Source of the DNA: Nitrospira sp.
GTDB taxonomy: Bacteria > Nitrospirota > Nitrospiria > Nitrospirales > Nitrospiraceae
Assembly (NCBI GenBank): GCA_005116835.1
Contig: SWDM01000016.1
Span: 593,105 to 657,104, forward strand
Reading direction: 5' to 3'
DNA: 64,000 nucleotides
The position numbers and the translations under genes were made by a program. The notes beneath the pieces were generated by a model. The model was not told the origin of the DNA, did not search any database, and worked only from the letters and a program-made list of their open reading frames with translations. Below, in pieces: positions 53,637-62,610 of this stretch; position 1 is the first letter of the stretch; the number at the start of each line of letters is the position of its first letter.

Positions 53637-53665
53637 TTGACTTGTTATGCAAGCAATGCTATAAA
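53637..53665 (+). promoter_or_regulatory. sigma-70 promoter of the HARE-HTH gene
   Basis: TTGACT (53637-53642) and TATAAA (53660-53665) are 17 bases apart, with the GTG start about 30 bases after the -10 box. The word ATGCAAGCA occurs at 53610-53618 and again at 53647-53655 inside the spacer, a possible operator pair. Confidence 0.75.
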
Positions 53666-53694
53666 GCAAACATGCTTCACTTGGGGGCTAGTTT

Positions 53695-54204
53695 GTGGAA
53701 GAACTCACCGATATATTGGTTGGCCTTGAACAGCGAATCAGCGCCTACAAGAACCGGCTGCAAGAGCTTGAAAAAAAACGTCGTCGCCTGGACGACGAGA
53801 TTGCCACGATCAAGAAGTACTTGGAGTTGGCAGAAACGCTCTATCGAGTTGAAGCTGATAAAGCCAAGCTTGCCAGTCTCTCCAGTCAATTCTATTCCGA
53901 CGAAAAAGGCGCTCGCCAACGACCGAATACGGACGTTACTGACCAATCGAGGGAAATCCTCATGGGTCGGAGTAAGTATTCTGGGAAAAGTGTCTCGGAA
54001 GCCGCGTATGAAATGCTCCGTGAGGCGAACCGCTCCATGCATGCAAAAGAACTCGTGCAGCGATTGGTCGAAGGGGGACTCCAGATCAAGGGGAAAACGC
54101 CTCTGACATCTGTGGCGACATCCTTGAAACGGGACAAGCGGTTCAAGAAAGTGGGTCCGAACACGTTCGAAGCATTGGAAGAGTCACTGATCCGTGCGGT
54201 GTAG
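53695..54204 (+). CDS. coiled-coil protein with HARE-HTH domain
   Basis: 169 residues with a GTG start. Residues 5-65 are a coiled coil (ILVGLEQRISAYKNRLQELEKKRRRLDDEI). After a polar linker, residues about 100-160 form a winged-helix HARE-HTH domain: SVSEAAYEMLREANRSMHAKELVQRL, then TPLTSVATSLKRDKRFKKVGPNTF. HARE-HTH domains link chromatin/DNA modification and transcription proteins and are proposed to recognise DNA or modified bases. Probably a dimeric DNA-binding regulator. Promoter and direct repeats lie upstream. Confidence 0.8.
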   Translation: MEELTDILVGLEQRISAYKNRLQELEKKRRRLDDEIATIKKYLELAETLYRVEADKAKLASLSSQFYSDEKGARQRPNTDVTDQSREILMGRSKYSGKSVSEAAYEMLREANRSMHAKELVQRLVEGGLQIKGKTPLTSVATSLKRDKRFKKVGPNTFEALEESLIRAV

Positions 54205-54243
54205 TGTGTCTGGTTAGTTAGACCTTAAAATACTCGAAGGGGG

Positions 54244-54291
54244 GTGAGAGTCTTGGCGACGAAGAAAGCAGCAAAAAAGAAGAAGAAGTAG
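54244..54291 (+). CDS. possible lysine-rich micro-peptide
   Basis: A 15-codon frame from GTG 54244, or 12 codons from TTG 54253, reading MATKKAAKKKKK from the latter. It is preceded by GAAGGGGGG. It looks like the tail of a histone H1-like or ribosomal-type basic protein. It may be a genuine micro-ORF, a remnant, or chance; too short to judge. Confidence 0.25.
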   Translation: MRVLATKKAAKKKKK

Positions 54292-54307
54292 TCCCCGCCT
54301 TGATTCG

Positions 54308-54341
54308 AGCGTCGGGAGCAAGGCCACTTGCTCTCGACGCT
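54308..54341. terminator. 15-bp hairpin between HARE-HTH and lpxC genes
   Basis: AGCGTCGGGAGCAAG (54308-54322) and CTTGCTCTCGACGCT (54327-54341) pair throughout with one G-U pair and a 4-base loop. It lies between convergent genes and could stop transcription from both sides, although there is no T run. Confidence 0.6.
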
Positions 54342-54427
54342 AAATCGTATCTGAGCTTATTACACGGCACATGCATCTCGCCTGAGTCGGCAAGATCGCG
54401 CACATTTCCATTCACATTAGGACAGAG

Positions 54428-55363
54428 CTAGGACGCTTGAAGGGCTGCAACCGTTGCTGGTCTGGGTGAAGCCTTGGCAGAACGAGGTTTAGAGGCAGCG
54501 ACTGTTTCGTCGCCATCGAGCAACACCCAGCTATCGGGGTGAGAGAGAATCTGTTGAACGAGGCGCGTGTGTATGGCATGCCCTGAGCGATCGGCAATCA
54601 AATGTCCGATAAAGGGCATACCGAGCAATGAAAAGTCTCCGATCAAATCGAGGATCTTATGGCGCACGAATTCATTGGTAAAGCGAAGGCCTGTTTCATT
54701 GAGAATGCCGTCTTGAGAGAGAACGATGGTATTGTCCAGATTGCCACCCTGGCCTAGCCCGCGAGCCCAGAGAGCTTCCACTTCCTGCAAGAAACCGAAT
54801 GTCCTGGCATCAGCAATCTCACGTTCGAATGCGTGGGCTGTATGCTCATAGACGTAGGTCTGGGTCTGGATCAACGGATGATCGTAGTGAATAGAATAGG
54901 TAATCTTGGTGGTCGGAGATGGTTCGATTCGAACCCGGCGAGCTCCATCCGATACTTCAAGAGGCCGCGTGATTTTCAGATAGGGTTGCCGCCGGTTCTG
55001 TGAGACAATCCCGGCTGATCGAATCAGGCGAACAAAGTGTGCTGCGCTACCGTCCATAACGGGAGCTTCGCCGGCGTCAATCTCCACATATATGTTATCG
55101 ATGTCGAGTCCCGCCAATGCGGCGAGGATGTGCTCGATGGTCTTGACCTGAAACCCATTACCGCTGATCGCCGTACAGAGTTCTGTGGGAACCAAATGCT
55201 CGATGGAAGCAGCCAGTGAGGCTCCGTCTTTCCCATTACGGTTGACAAAGACAATACCTGTATTTGGTGGGGCCGGCCTGAGCGTCAGGGTGACTGGCTG
55301 TCCAGAGTGGAGCCCAATTCCCGCACAACTCACTGCATTTGCTAATGTTTGCTGAACTCTCAC
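54428..55363 (-). CDS. lpxC: UDP-3-O-acyl-N-acetylglucosamine deacetylase
   Basis: 311 residues with a GTG start after GAGGGCAC. Zinc and catalytic motifs: GIGLHSG, KTIEHILAALAGL with its histidine, APVMDGSAA, and RHKILDLIGDFSLLG. It performs the committed step of lipid A synthesis in the cytoplasm, which shows the organism has lipopolysaccharide. A C-terminal extension of about 25 Ala/Pro/Lys-rich residues is an oddity compared with typical LpxC. Upstream is a 350-base A+T-rich gap. Confidence 0.97.
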   Translation of the reverse strand: MRVQQTLANAVSCAGIGLHSGQPVTLTLRPAPPNTGIVFVNRNGKDGASLAASIEHLVPTELCTAISGNGFQVKTIEHILAALAGLDIDNIYVEIDAGEAPVMDGSAAHFVRLIRSAGIVSQNRRQPYLKITRPLEVSDGARRVRIEPSPTTKITYSIHYDHPLIQTQTYVYEHTAHAFEREIADARTFGFLQEVEALWARGLGQGGNLDNTIVLSQDGILNETGLRFTNEFVRHKILDLIGDFSLLGMPFIGHLIADRSGHAIHTRLVQQILSHPDSWVLLDGDETVAASKPRSAKASPRPATVAALQAS

Positions 55364-55714
55364 AAAGTGCCCTCAATAATGACACAGGGATATCAGCAAC
55401 TCGTGTGCCAGCCAATGTTTTCAAGATAAACCAGCATATCTAATTGAAAACAAACGATTAATATATAAACTCGAAAATGTGAAGTCATGTGGTAAAAACA
55501 TTACACCTGTGACTTTTCAAGGATTTTCGAATCGTAATTTCTACCTTAACCGTGATGCGCCACCATCAACGATACATGGAGTCAATCGCCTCACTTGGCA
55601 TCGCTGGTTGACGGAGTGCAATACCTCATGGAGATGTCGTGGTGATTTAGTTGGAGAGGAGGAGCTGTAAGCCGGTTGTCAGGCTAGAATATTTCCCCTT
55701 GGTACTATGAATAG
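55364..55714. other. A+T-rich intergenic gap
   Basis: About 350 bases between lpxC and the two-component system, both on the minus strand. The first 150 bases are notably A+T rich and must contain the lpxC promoter, but I could not fix the boxes. No gene or repeat is evident. Confidence 0.5.
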
Positions 55715-56386
55715 CTACGGTCTGGGATCCAACTCGATAAGTCCTTTCCGAATGGCCAGAATGGCAGCTTGAGTGCGATCGTACACTTGGAGTTTATGAA
55801 AGATGTTCCGCACGTGGTTTTTGACGGTCTTCTCGCTTAGGTCCAAGTTGTTGGCAATCTCCTTGTTCGTCTTCCCGTCTGCGACCAGGCGCAAGACCGT
55901 GATCTCTCGTTCCGTCAGATCGTGTTCGACCCAGCCAGGTTTTTTGCCTTTTTTCTGAGACATCAGGGAGAATTCAGCCAGAATCTTGCTCGCCACAGAC
56001 GGATGGATCAGGGATTCGCCTTTGTAGATCGCACGAATGGCAGCCACGATCTGAGAGGACTCGGAGTCTTTCAAGAGATATCCGGTGGCGCCAGCGCGCA
56101 CCAAATCGAAGATATACTGTTGTTCATCGTACATGGTCAGGGCTACGATGCCGATGTGAGGAAACTCACGCTTGATTTGTCTAGTCGCCTCGACTCCTCC
56201 CATCCGAGGCATACTCACGTCCATCAGCACGACGTCAGGAACCAGCGTCCTCACTTTTTCGACTGCTTCCACGCCATCCTGCGCCTCGCCTACGATCTGA
56301 ATGTCGTCTTTCGTCTTGAGAATTGCGGCAAGCCCTTCGCGTACCACGCGATGGTCATCCGAGATGAGCACCTTAATCTTTTCCAC
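55715..56386 (-). CDS. NarL/FixJ-type response regulator
   Basis: 223 residues from a GTG at 56386 that follows GGAGGCGACAG. The receiver domain begins KIKVLISDDHRVVREGLAAIL, with the phospho-acceptor Asp in VVLMDVSMPRMGG and the conserved Thr and Lys in ALTMYD and LLKDSE. The LuxR-type HTH is LTEREITVLRLVADGKTNKE followed by IANNLDLSEKTVKNHVRNIF. It is the partner of the histidine kinase upstream, overlapping it by 14 bases. The kinase C-terminus and regulator start are thus translationally coupled. Confidence 0.95.
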   Translation of the reverse strand: MEKIKVLISDDHRVVREGLAAILKTKDDIQIVGEAQDGVEAVEKVRTLVPDVVLMDVSMPRMGGVEATRQIKREFPHIGIVALTMYDEQQYIFDLVRAGATGYLLKDSESSQIVAAIRAIYKGESLIHPSVASKILAEFSLMSQKKGKKPGWVEHDLTEREITVLRLVADGKTNKEIANNLDLSEKTVKNHVRNIFHKLQVYDRTQAAILAIRKGLIELDPRP

Positions 56387-57485
56387 GGGCTGTCGCCTCC
56401 TTTTTAGCCAGAGGGATGTCGACGATGATCGTCGTGCCACGCCCCTTCTTCGAATCGATCTTGCCTTCACCCCCGACGAGTCGAGCCCGTTCCAGGATTC
56501 CACGAATCCCGAAATGGTCCCACTTGTCGGGGTCGCGCAGGACTGTGTCCATGTCGAACCCCACGCCGTTATCCGCGATGGTGACCTTGAGGCGTTCGGG
56601 ATCGATGTCCAGCCCCACGGTGACGCGAGTCGCTTTTGCGTGCCTCTCCACGTTACTCAGGGCCTCTTGCACAATACGAAACAGGAAAATCTTGGTACGC
56701 GGGAACAAGATCTGCTCATCGCCGGATACGTGGAACTGGGTCTTGATATGGTACTGGGTCTCGTACGAGGTGAGATAGTTGGTCAGGGCCGGGAACAGCT
56801 CCATCTTGTCGTAGTGAAGCGGGCGGAGATTGAAAATGACTTGTCGCGCTTCATGGATGGCCAGCTTCAGTTGGGCTTTACTTTCTCGCAAGGAAGCCAG
56901 GCTGGCTTTCGGGTCTTTTCGAATCAGTTGCAAGCTTAGGTCGAGCTTGAAATTGACCCCGGCCAAGTTCTGCACGAGACCGTCGTGCATCTCACATGCA
57001 ATGCGAGTCCGTTCCTCCGTCACCGCCACACCTGTTTCTTTGACGTACAGCCGATAGAGCGATTGATACTTGTTCAGCGTTTTCTCGATTTCAGACGTGG
57101 CGCGAATGCGAGCCTCAATAAGTTCCCACATAAATTTTGCGCTGGCCCCGCCGATGATGGTCACGCCCATCCGATGGAAGTCTTGGAGCAACTCCCAGAC
57201 CTTGGAATCACCAGACACATCGATGATGAGATCCACACGTTCAAGGTCCAGAAGCCGCCGATAATCGCGGGTTACGGGGATACCGAGCCGTTTTGCCAGT
57301 TCGATGCCCGGGGCGTTTTTCCGAACTTCGGCCACGCACACGATCTTTACCAGCGGGTCTGTCGCGAAGATCTCCATCAAGGCAGTGCCGCCGCGGCCTG
57401 CGCCGATGATCGCCACATGGGTACTGTTTTGAGGGCCGGTCTTGGGCGGTCGTCTGGGAGACTTGGATTGAATTGTCGGTATCAT
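56373..57485 (-). CDS. histidine kinase with N-terminal Rossmann-type NAD(P)-binding domain
   Basis: 370 residues from ATG 57485 (GTG 57494 is possible). Residues about 20-125 form a dinucleotide-binding domain: HVAIIGAGRGGTALMEIFA, VCVAEVRKNAPGIELA, VDLIIDVSGDSKVW, VTIIGGASAKFMWELIEARI. A helix then leads to the HisKA_3 dimerisation domain with the phospho-accepting His near residue 167 (ERTRIACEMHDGLVQNLAGV). The ATPase domain has IVQEALSNVERHAKA and VTIADNGVGFD. There is no membrane segment, so it senses a cytoplasmic signal, plausibly NAD(P)H redox state. Confidence 0.88.
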   Translation of the reverse strand: MIPTIQSKSPRRPPKTGPQNSTHVAIIGAGRGGTALMEIFATDPLVKIVCVAEVRKNAPGIELAKRLGIPVTRDYRRLLDLERVDLIIDVSGDSKVWELLQDFHRMGVTIIGGASAKFMWELIEARIRATSEIEKTLNKYQSLYRLYVKETGVAVTEERTRIACEMHDGLVQNLAGVNFKLDLSLQLIRKDPKASLASLRESKAQLKLAIHEARQVIFNLRPLHYDKMELFPALTNYLTSYETQYHIKTQFHVSGDEQILFPRTKIFLFRIVQEALSNVERHAKATRVTVGLDIDPERLKVTIADNGVGFDMDTVLRDPDKWDHFGIRGILERARLVGGEGKIDSKKGRGTTIIVDIPLAKKEATARGKD

Positions 57486-57582
57486 GACAAGCACTTCCGA
57501 GAAAGCGCACCTCGCTGTTAGTCGACAAACGGAGGAAGAGCCTGGAGAGGACGATGAGGAGAGAGAAAGAATCCCGCGACCC

Positions 57583-58047
57583 TCATCGTTCGCGGCGTTG
57601 CTGAGCCAGCGTTTTCAGTTCGTCCATAAACTGGTCGATGTCTTTGAACTCGCGGTAGACAGAAGCAAACCGAACATAGGCGACTTGATCGAGCTGATGC
57701 AGCTCTTTCATCAACTCTTCACCCACAATCCGGCTCTCGATTTCAGTTTCACCCATCTCCTGAATATGCTTCTCAATGCGATCCGTCACGGTTTCGATGG
57801 TTCCGGTGCTGATGGGCCGTTTTTCACAGGCCTTCTTGAGGCCGGCCAGAATTTTGGTGCGGTCGAACGATTCCCGGCGGCCGTCTTTCTTTACCACCAC
57901 AGGAAGAATTTCATCGACGCGTTCGTACGTGGTATAGCGACGCTTGCAGCCGAGGCATTCGCGTCGTCGGCGAATCACCTCGCCCTCCTTCGCCATACGC
58001 GAGTCGACGACCTTGTCTTCGAGTTCATCGCAGAACGGACATTTCAC
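57583..58047 (-). CDS. nrdR: transcriptional repressor NrdR
   Basis: 154 residues. The zinc ribbon is CPFC and CLGC within [17 protein letters not shown] and [16 protein letters not shown]. The ATP-cone domain follows ([20 protein letters not shown]). It represses ribonucleotide reductase genes according to (d)ATP level. It sits between glyA and the two-component kinase on the minus strand, 30 bases after glyA, a common nrdR neighbourhood. Confidence 0.97.
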   Translation of the reverse strand: MKCPFCDELEDKVVDSRMAKEGEVIRRRRECLGCKRRYTTYERVDEILPVVVKKDGRRESFDRTKILAGLKKACEKRPISTGTIETVTDRIEKHIQEMGETEIESRIVGEELMKELHQLDQVAYVRFASVYREFKDIDQFMDELKTLAQQRRER

Positions 58048-58077
58048 AGGCGGTAGTCCTGCCCCGTCTGACGCGGT

Positions 58078-59340
58078 TTAGTAGGGATGAAAGATTGGGA
58101 AACGGCCGCAGAGCGCTTTGGCTTGAGCGCGGATTTCGTCAAGTACCGCAGGGTCTTGCCGGTTCTGCAAAGCCCGGTCGACTAAGCCCACGATCTCTTT
58201 CATATCGGCTTCCCGCATCCCACGGGTAGACACAACGGGAGTCCCGAGTCGAATGCCACTGGCGACGGCCGGGGGCTTCTCGTCGTAGGGCACAGCATTC
58301 TTGTTGACAATGATGCCGGCTTCGCCTAAAGCAGCGTCCGCTTCTTTGCCGGTAATGCCTTTGTTGGTCAGATTCAACAGCATGAGGTGAGTATCCGTGC
58401 CGCCGGACACGATCTTATATCCACGGTCGATGAGCCCTTGGGCCAGCACCTTCGCATTGGCGATCACCTGCTGCTGGTACCGCGTAAAAGCCGGTGAGAG
58501 GGCTTCCTTGAAGGCGACGGCCTTCGCCGCAATTACATGCATCAAGGGCCCACCTTGTATTCCTGGGAAAAGCAACTTGTCGACCCCTTTGGCATACTCT
58601 TCCTTGCACATTACGACGCCACCGCGTGGACCGCGCAGGGTTTTGTGGGTGGTTGTGGTGACAAAGTCGGCATAGGGGACAGGGTTCGGATGGAGCCCCG
58701 CGGCGATCAGGCCGGCGATGTGGGCGATATCGACCAGCAGATAGGCGCCGACTGATTTGGCGATCTGTTGGAATCGAGGAAAATCGAAGGTGCGAGCATA
58801 GGCGCTGGCGCCTACGACAAGCAGGCGAGGCTTGCATTCCTCCGCTATCTTTTGCACCGCATCATAGTTGATGGTCTCGGTCTCACGCTCAACGCCGTAG
58901 GAAAATACACGGAAGAGGATCCCGGAAAAGTTGACCTTGCTGCCATGGGTGAGGTGCCCCCCCTGGGCGAGGTCCATGCCCAGGATAGTGTCTCCGGGTT
59001 TGAGTACGGACAGGTAGGCCGCCATATTCGCCTGAGATCCTGAATGAGGCTGTACGTTCACATGCTCTGCGCCGAAAATCTGCTTACACCGCTGGATGGC
59101 GAGATCCTCAACCGTGTCCACATGCTGACAGCCACCGTAGTAACGTTTCCCCGGATACCCTTCGGCATATTTGTTGGTCATGATCGAACCCTGGGCGGCC
59201 AGGACGGCGGGACTGGCGAAGTTTTCCGAGGCGATCAGAAGCAGCCTGTCACGCTGCCGTTCTTCCTCGGCAAGAATCGCGGCATAGACATCCGGGTCCG
59301 TGGCTTTGAGCGCGTCTAAAGAACCGACCGCATTACTCAT
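58078..59340 (-). CDS. glyA: serine hydroxymethyltransferase
   Basis: 420 residues. PLP-binding lysine in [15 protein letters not shown], with other family motifs: [48 protein letters not shown] and [12 protein letters not shown]. Interconverts serine and glycine and supplies methylene-tetrahydrofolate, the one-carbon donor that ThyX needs. Start ATG 59340. It lies between rplI and nrdR in a minus-strand cluster. Confidence 0.98.
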   Translation of the reverse strand: MSNAVGSLDALKATDPDVYAAILAEEERQRDRLLLIASENFASPAVLAAQGSIMTNKYAEGYPGKRYYGGCQHVDTVEDLAIQRCKQIFGAEHVNVQPHSGSQANMAAYLSVLKPGDTILGMDLAQGGHLTHGSKVNFSGILFRVFSYGVERETETINYDAVQKIAEECKPRLLVVGASAYARTFDFPRFQQIAKSVGAYLLVDIAHIAGLIAAGLHPNPVPYADFVTTTTHKTLRGPRGGVVMCKEEYAKGVDKLLFPGIQGGPLMHVIAAKAVAFKEALSPAFTRYQQQVIANAKVLAQGLIDRGYKIVSGGTDTHLMLLNLTNKGITGKEADAALGEAGIIVNKNAVPYDEKPPAVASGIRLGTPVVSTRGMREADMKEIVGLVDRALQNRQDPAVLDEIRAQAKALCGRFPIFHPY

Positions 59341-59357
59341 GACAGCTCGTTCTTTCG

Positions 59358-59831
59358 TTAGGCCTCTGCGGGGGCCGCTTCGGCTTCCTGTTTCTTCACG
59401 ACGTGAATCACCACGGTGGCAGTGACGTCTCGCGGCAGCTTGATCGGCACGGTGAAGGTGCCGAGTTCCTTGATCGGATGGTCCAGTTGGATCTTGCGCC
59501 GATCCACAGTAAAGCCCTGCTCTGCCAATCTTTCTCCAATGTCTTTGGTCGTCACAGATCCGAACATCTTGTCGTCCTTACCGACCTGGGCCTGCACTGT
59601 GATGGACACGGCCGAGATGCTCTTGGCGTGGGTTTCAATCTCAAGTTTTTCTTTTTTTGCCCGTTCGCCGGCCACACGCTTGATATGCTCAAAGGCCTTG
59701 ATGCTGCGACTATCTGCCAGGACAGCTTTTTTTCTCGGGAGCAGGAAATTCCTTGCATACCCATCTTTCACGTCAAGCAGATCTCCGAGATGTCCGACCC
59801 CTTCCATCGTTTCCTGTAGTATGACCTTCAT
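59358..59831 (-). CDS. rplI: 50S ribosomal protein L9
   Basis: 157 residues from ATG 59831 ([17 protein letters not shown]), following AGAAGGAGTTACGGGC. The L9 signature [20 protein letters not shown] is present, then the long connecting helix and the C-terminal domain ([15 protein letters not shown]). The upstream in-frame 20 residues are not part of the family. The tail (EAEAAPAEA) is slightly longer than E. coli L9. glyA starts 17 bases downstream. No rpsR or rpsF is seen next to it. Confidence 0.97.
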   Translation of the reverse strand: MKVILQETMEGVGHLGDLLDVKDGYARNFLLPRKKAVLADSRSIKAFEHIKRVAGERAKKEKLEIETHAKSISAVSITVQAQVGKDDKMFGSVTTKDIGERLAEQGFTVDRRKIQLDHPIKELGTFTVPIKLPRDVTATVVIHVVKKQEAEAAPAEA

Positions 59832-59956
59832 GCCCGTAACTCCTTCTGTTGGAAAGGAAAAGAGGATACTGGGGGGCCGGCAAAAAGTCAATTCACAATG
59901 TGCAGACGATAGGGTTTTAATGAGGATTCAGGTGGTCGAGCTACAGAAGGTGCTAG

Positions 59957-61480
59957 ATGACAAGCTGGACAGGCGCAAGAGGCCGACCGTATGATGGCGA
60001 CCGCTTGACGAGGACGATTTTCAAAAACTGTATGACCGCACGCGACCTTCTCGAAATATGGGCCTTCCGGCTCGAAGCTGACCAGAAACGGGTGAGCGGC
60101 ACTACACTTGACCAGCCAATTACTCTGGTAGCAGGCCGACTTGTGCATACCATCGGCACTCTTCATCTCTATGAGCTGACACTCCCGCAAGGCTCCTCCA
60201 TTGAACCTGATACCCCGCTCTCGATCATTCCTCCGAACGACTTGGAACCGATCGAAGGCATCGCGCTTGGCGGGGTAAATAACATCGCCCTCGTACAGAC
60301 GTTCGATAGAATCGAGCCATGTGCTGAGACGACCGTAGTGCCAGATCGGGCTGGGCTTCTAGCAACGTCGGCCAGGAGGATGCGTGACATGCTCGCAAAG
60401 CCCGATGCCTATCGGCTTGGGCCAGCAGACCGATTGGCGCCACTCCTTGAATCGGCGACAGGGTCGGATGAATTTGCCGGGGTAGGGACGGGATCATCGG
60501 TCATCGCGACCCTCTGGGCTGACGAACTCTCGATGCGCAGGCAGCGATTGGCAGCACTGACGATCGATCTGATTCGTGCCAACAAACGAATCCTGGTGGT
60601 CTGCCCAAACCATCACGCAGCGGACGCACTCCTCGGAATTCTTGCGCGCGCGATGAAAGCCGTGGGCCTCATGTATAAGACATGGGTGAGTCGTTATGAA
60701 ATGGCACTGGCTCAACAGGCCGAGGGTGTCCGTATCCAAGAATTGGGGTTTGAAGCGCAGATGCATCAGTTCTATGCCAATTCCCATGCGGACAAGGCGG
60801 CGCTCCGGCGCAAGTATGATCGGTTCCGAGAACTGACGCCGATACTGGCCTACAAGGGGCAGAAGCAAAAAGATCTCGATGAAGTGCGCCTCCTGGAATG
60901 GCGGTTGCTGACGCAGGTCAGTGATGTCCAAGCCAAGATCAAGGAAGTGAACGCCACCTTGGCTGAGTACGAAAACCTTCCGCTCTTGCAACGGCTCAGC
61001 CTGCAGGCCGTTGGGAAAAACGTCGAGTCTTTGCGCCAGTATCTTGAGCTATATGAAAGCCAGTGCGCCGCGCTGAGAGGCGAGCTGGATGTCGCTAAGG
61101 TGCGCATAAATGAACTCGTGCCGGAGGCTGCTGTGCCGAAAGATATGCGCCCAGAGTTTGACGAACTTAAAGAGGAGATCATTCGACTGGGTGGGACGAA
61201 AAAGATCCGGGAATTGCTTTCAGCTGAAGAAGACACGAACCGCCAGGCCTTTATTCAGAATCGGCGCGTCGTTGTCACCACGGCATCGCGAGTGTTGAAC
61301 GATCCGTTGTTCAGTCGCGTCCGGTTCGATGTCGTGATCGCCGATGAAGCGCCCTGGATCTCGGCCGCTTCATTACTCGGTGCTGCCGGGCTCGCCCATG
61401 AGCGAATCGTGATCAGCGGAGATCGGCGCGACATTGCATTGAACGGTTTGTGGATCTCACGCGAGTCGGGGCTTCGGTGA
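59957..61480 (+). CDS. SF1 helicase-like protein with degenerate P-loop
   Basis: 507 residues. The last 120 residues resemble helicase motifs Ia-III: RRVVVTTASRVLND, RFDVVIADEAPWIS (Walker B DEA) and ERIVISGDRRD. Near 180-230 is VLVVCPNHHAADALL-type sequence (ILVVCPNHHAADALLGILAR), as follows a P-loop, but the expected GPPGTGKT is absent; VGTGSSVIA lies upstream. Residues 270-400 are a long coiled coil. It ends before any second RecA domain. ATG 59957 follows GAAGGTG; ATG 60032 is an alternative. Function unknown; perhaps a non-catalytic partner. Confidence 0.65.
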   Translation: MTSWTGARGRPYDGDRLTRTIFKNCMTARDLLEIWAFRLEADQKRVSGTTLDQPITLVAGRLVHTIGTLHLYELTLPQGSSIEPDTPLSIIPPNDLEPIEGIALGGVNNIALVQTFDRIEPCAETTVVPDRAGLLATSARRMRDMLAKPDAYRLGPADRLAPLLESATGSDEFAGVGTGSSVIATLWADELSMRRQRLAALTIDLIRANKRILVVCPNHHAADALLGILARAMKAVGLMYKTWVSRYEMALAQQAEGVRIQELGFEAQMHQFYANSHADKAALRRKYDRFRELTPILAYKGQKQKDLDEVRLLEWRLLTQVSDVQAKIKEVNATLAEYENLPLLQRLSLQAVGKNVESLRQYLELYESQCAALRGELDVAKVRINELVPEAAVPKDMRPEFDELKEEIIRLGGTKKIRELLSAEEDTNRQAFIQNRRVVVTTASRVLNDPLFSRVRFDVVIADEAPWISAASLLGAAGLAHERIVISGDRRDIALNGLWISRESGLR

Positions 61481-61543
61481 TCGAACCCGCTTGCTTGACG
61501 GGAACCTCACAAATTCAGGATAATCCGCATTCCACCTCGATGT

Positions 61544-61630
61544 GCCGAAGTGGCGAAACTGGCAGACGCACTAGATTCAGGGTCTAGCGCCCGCAAGGGT
61601 GTGCGGGTTCAAATCCCGCCTTCGGCACCA
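61544..61630 (+). tRNA. tRNA-Leu (anticodon CAG)
   Basis: A type II tRNA with encoded CCA. The acceptor stem is GCCGAAG with CTTCGGC; the D arm contains GGCGAAACTGGCAGAC; the anticodon stem-loop is CTAGA-TTCAGGG-TCTAG with CAG as anticodon; a long variable arm CGCCCGCAAGGGTGTG follows; the T arm has GGGTTCAAATCCC. Reads the CUG codon. Its 3' 55 bases are duplicated at 63003-63057, marking it as the attachment site of an integrative element. Confidence 0.97.
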
Positions 61631-61696
61631 ACTCATTTTCTCAGCTCCTATCAAGGTGTTTCTGCGTTTCCGCCCCATCATTTTGCATACCAACCA

Positions 61697-61712
61697 ACAC
61701 CCCTTCGGGTGT
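61697..61712. terminator. small hairpin after tRNA-Leu
   Basis: ACACCC (61697-61702) and GGGTGT (61707-61712) with a CTTC loop, about 70 bases after the tRNA. It may end tRNA transcription; there is no T run. Confidence 0.35.
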
Positions 61713-61811
61713 CTGCTTAGGCTGAATTGTCAAGTGAGCTGTCCGAATGGGGGTTCACCACCCGAACCGCTGAAGTTAGGTGTTTGGGTGAAAGATGGGC
61801 ATAACGGAGGG

Positions 61812-62087
61812 TCATAGTGGGCGAGGTATGCCTGAGATCGTGAAAATGGAAGTCCGTTTAATGGCGGTCAATTCTTCTCGTGCGTTCTTGCGTAGGAGCT
61901 TCCACTCAACCGCTTTACTCAAGGCATGTTTCAAGGTGGCCATTTCCCGGTTGATCGTAGCGGAACCGACTTTCTCCTCCAGGCGCAAGGCGCGGTACTG
62001 GTCCAACACTTCCACCGTGAGGGTATGAATCAGGGGATTGCCCCCCACGCGCTTGAAGTGGGCGAAGTAATAATGCTTGGTCGCCAC
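61812..62087 (-). pseudogene. tyrosine recombinase (phage integrase) fragment
   Basis: 91 codons matching the core-binding domain of tyrosine integrases: HFKRVGGNPLIHTLTVEVLDQYRALRLEE, then GSATINREMATLKHALSKAVEWKLLRKN. The N-terminal arm domain is missing and the frame ends in an unrelated tail before the catalytic domain, so no R-H-R-Y residues exist. It is a remnant of the enzyme that placed the element at tRNA-Leu. Confidence 0.8.
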
Positions 62088-62406
62088 TCCCCTTTGGTAG
62101 CCAACAAAGGACAGATACCGCTAAACAACGAATAGAAGTACCTGAAGCCGTCCTGCGGTGGTCGAGGGAGACAGGAGTTCGCCGTGGAGAATGTTTTGAT
62201 TGAGCCGCACAACCATGTGCGGCTTCAGCATTACGTGAATCGAAGACCCTTCTTAAAAGCTGACAGCCGAAAACATCCAGGGGGAACTGACCCTCCCCAC
62301 TGGGCGGAGATGGCGTGAGATTTTGAACCATGGGCAGAATATGAGGAAAGCAAGTGTGTGCGGAATCGGAGGGAAGACACGCCGAGTTCCACAGACTGCC
62401 AGGACG
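62088..62406. other. non-coding remnant within the element
   Basis: No gene recognised. A hairpin AGCCGCACA (62203-62211) and TGTGCGGCT (62216-62224) with an ACCA loop stands out. Frames crossing here on the minus strand resemble a shifted mixture and do not continue the integrase. Confidence 0.5.
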
Positions 62407-62610
62407 TCAGATGTCGTCAGGTCGACGGCTCTGAGAAGCTGCTAATCTCTCTCGTTTACGATTCTCTAAACTCAGGCGTTCTATTCGTTCGAGATCCTCC
62501 ATTCTAGCTATTCGCTGAAAATACGCATTCAACATCAATAGCCCGACGACAACGACCCCCCCTATAACGACCCACGCCATATCTCCCAATACCCAATTAC
62601 TAGTCTCCAT
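62407..62610 (-). CDS. small membrane protein
   Basis: 67 residues. One transmembrane helix (MAWVVIGGVVVVGLLMLNAYF) is followed by a charged, helical cytoplasmic tail (RIARMEDLERIERLSLENRKRERL). ATG 62610 follows AAGGAGCTGCTCTG, a good ribosome site, so it looks real. It lies inside the tRNA-Leu element. Function unknown. Confidence 0.6.
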   Translation of the reverse strand: METSNWVLGDMAWVVIGGVVVVGLLMLNAYFQRIARMEDLERIERLSLENRKRERLAASQSRRPDDI

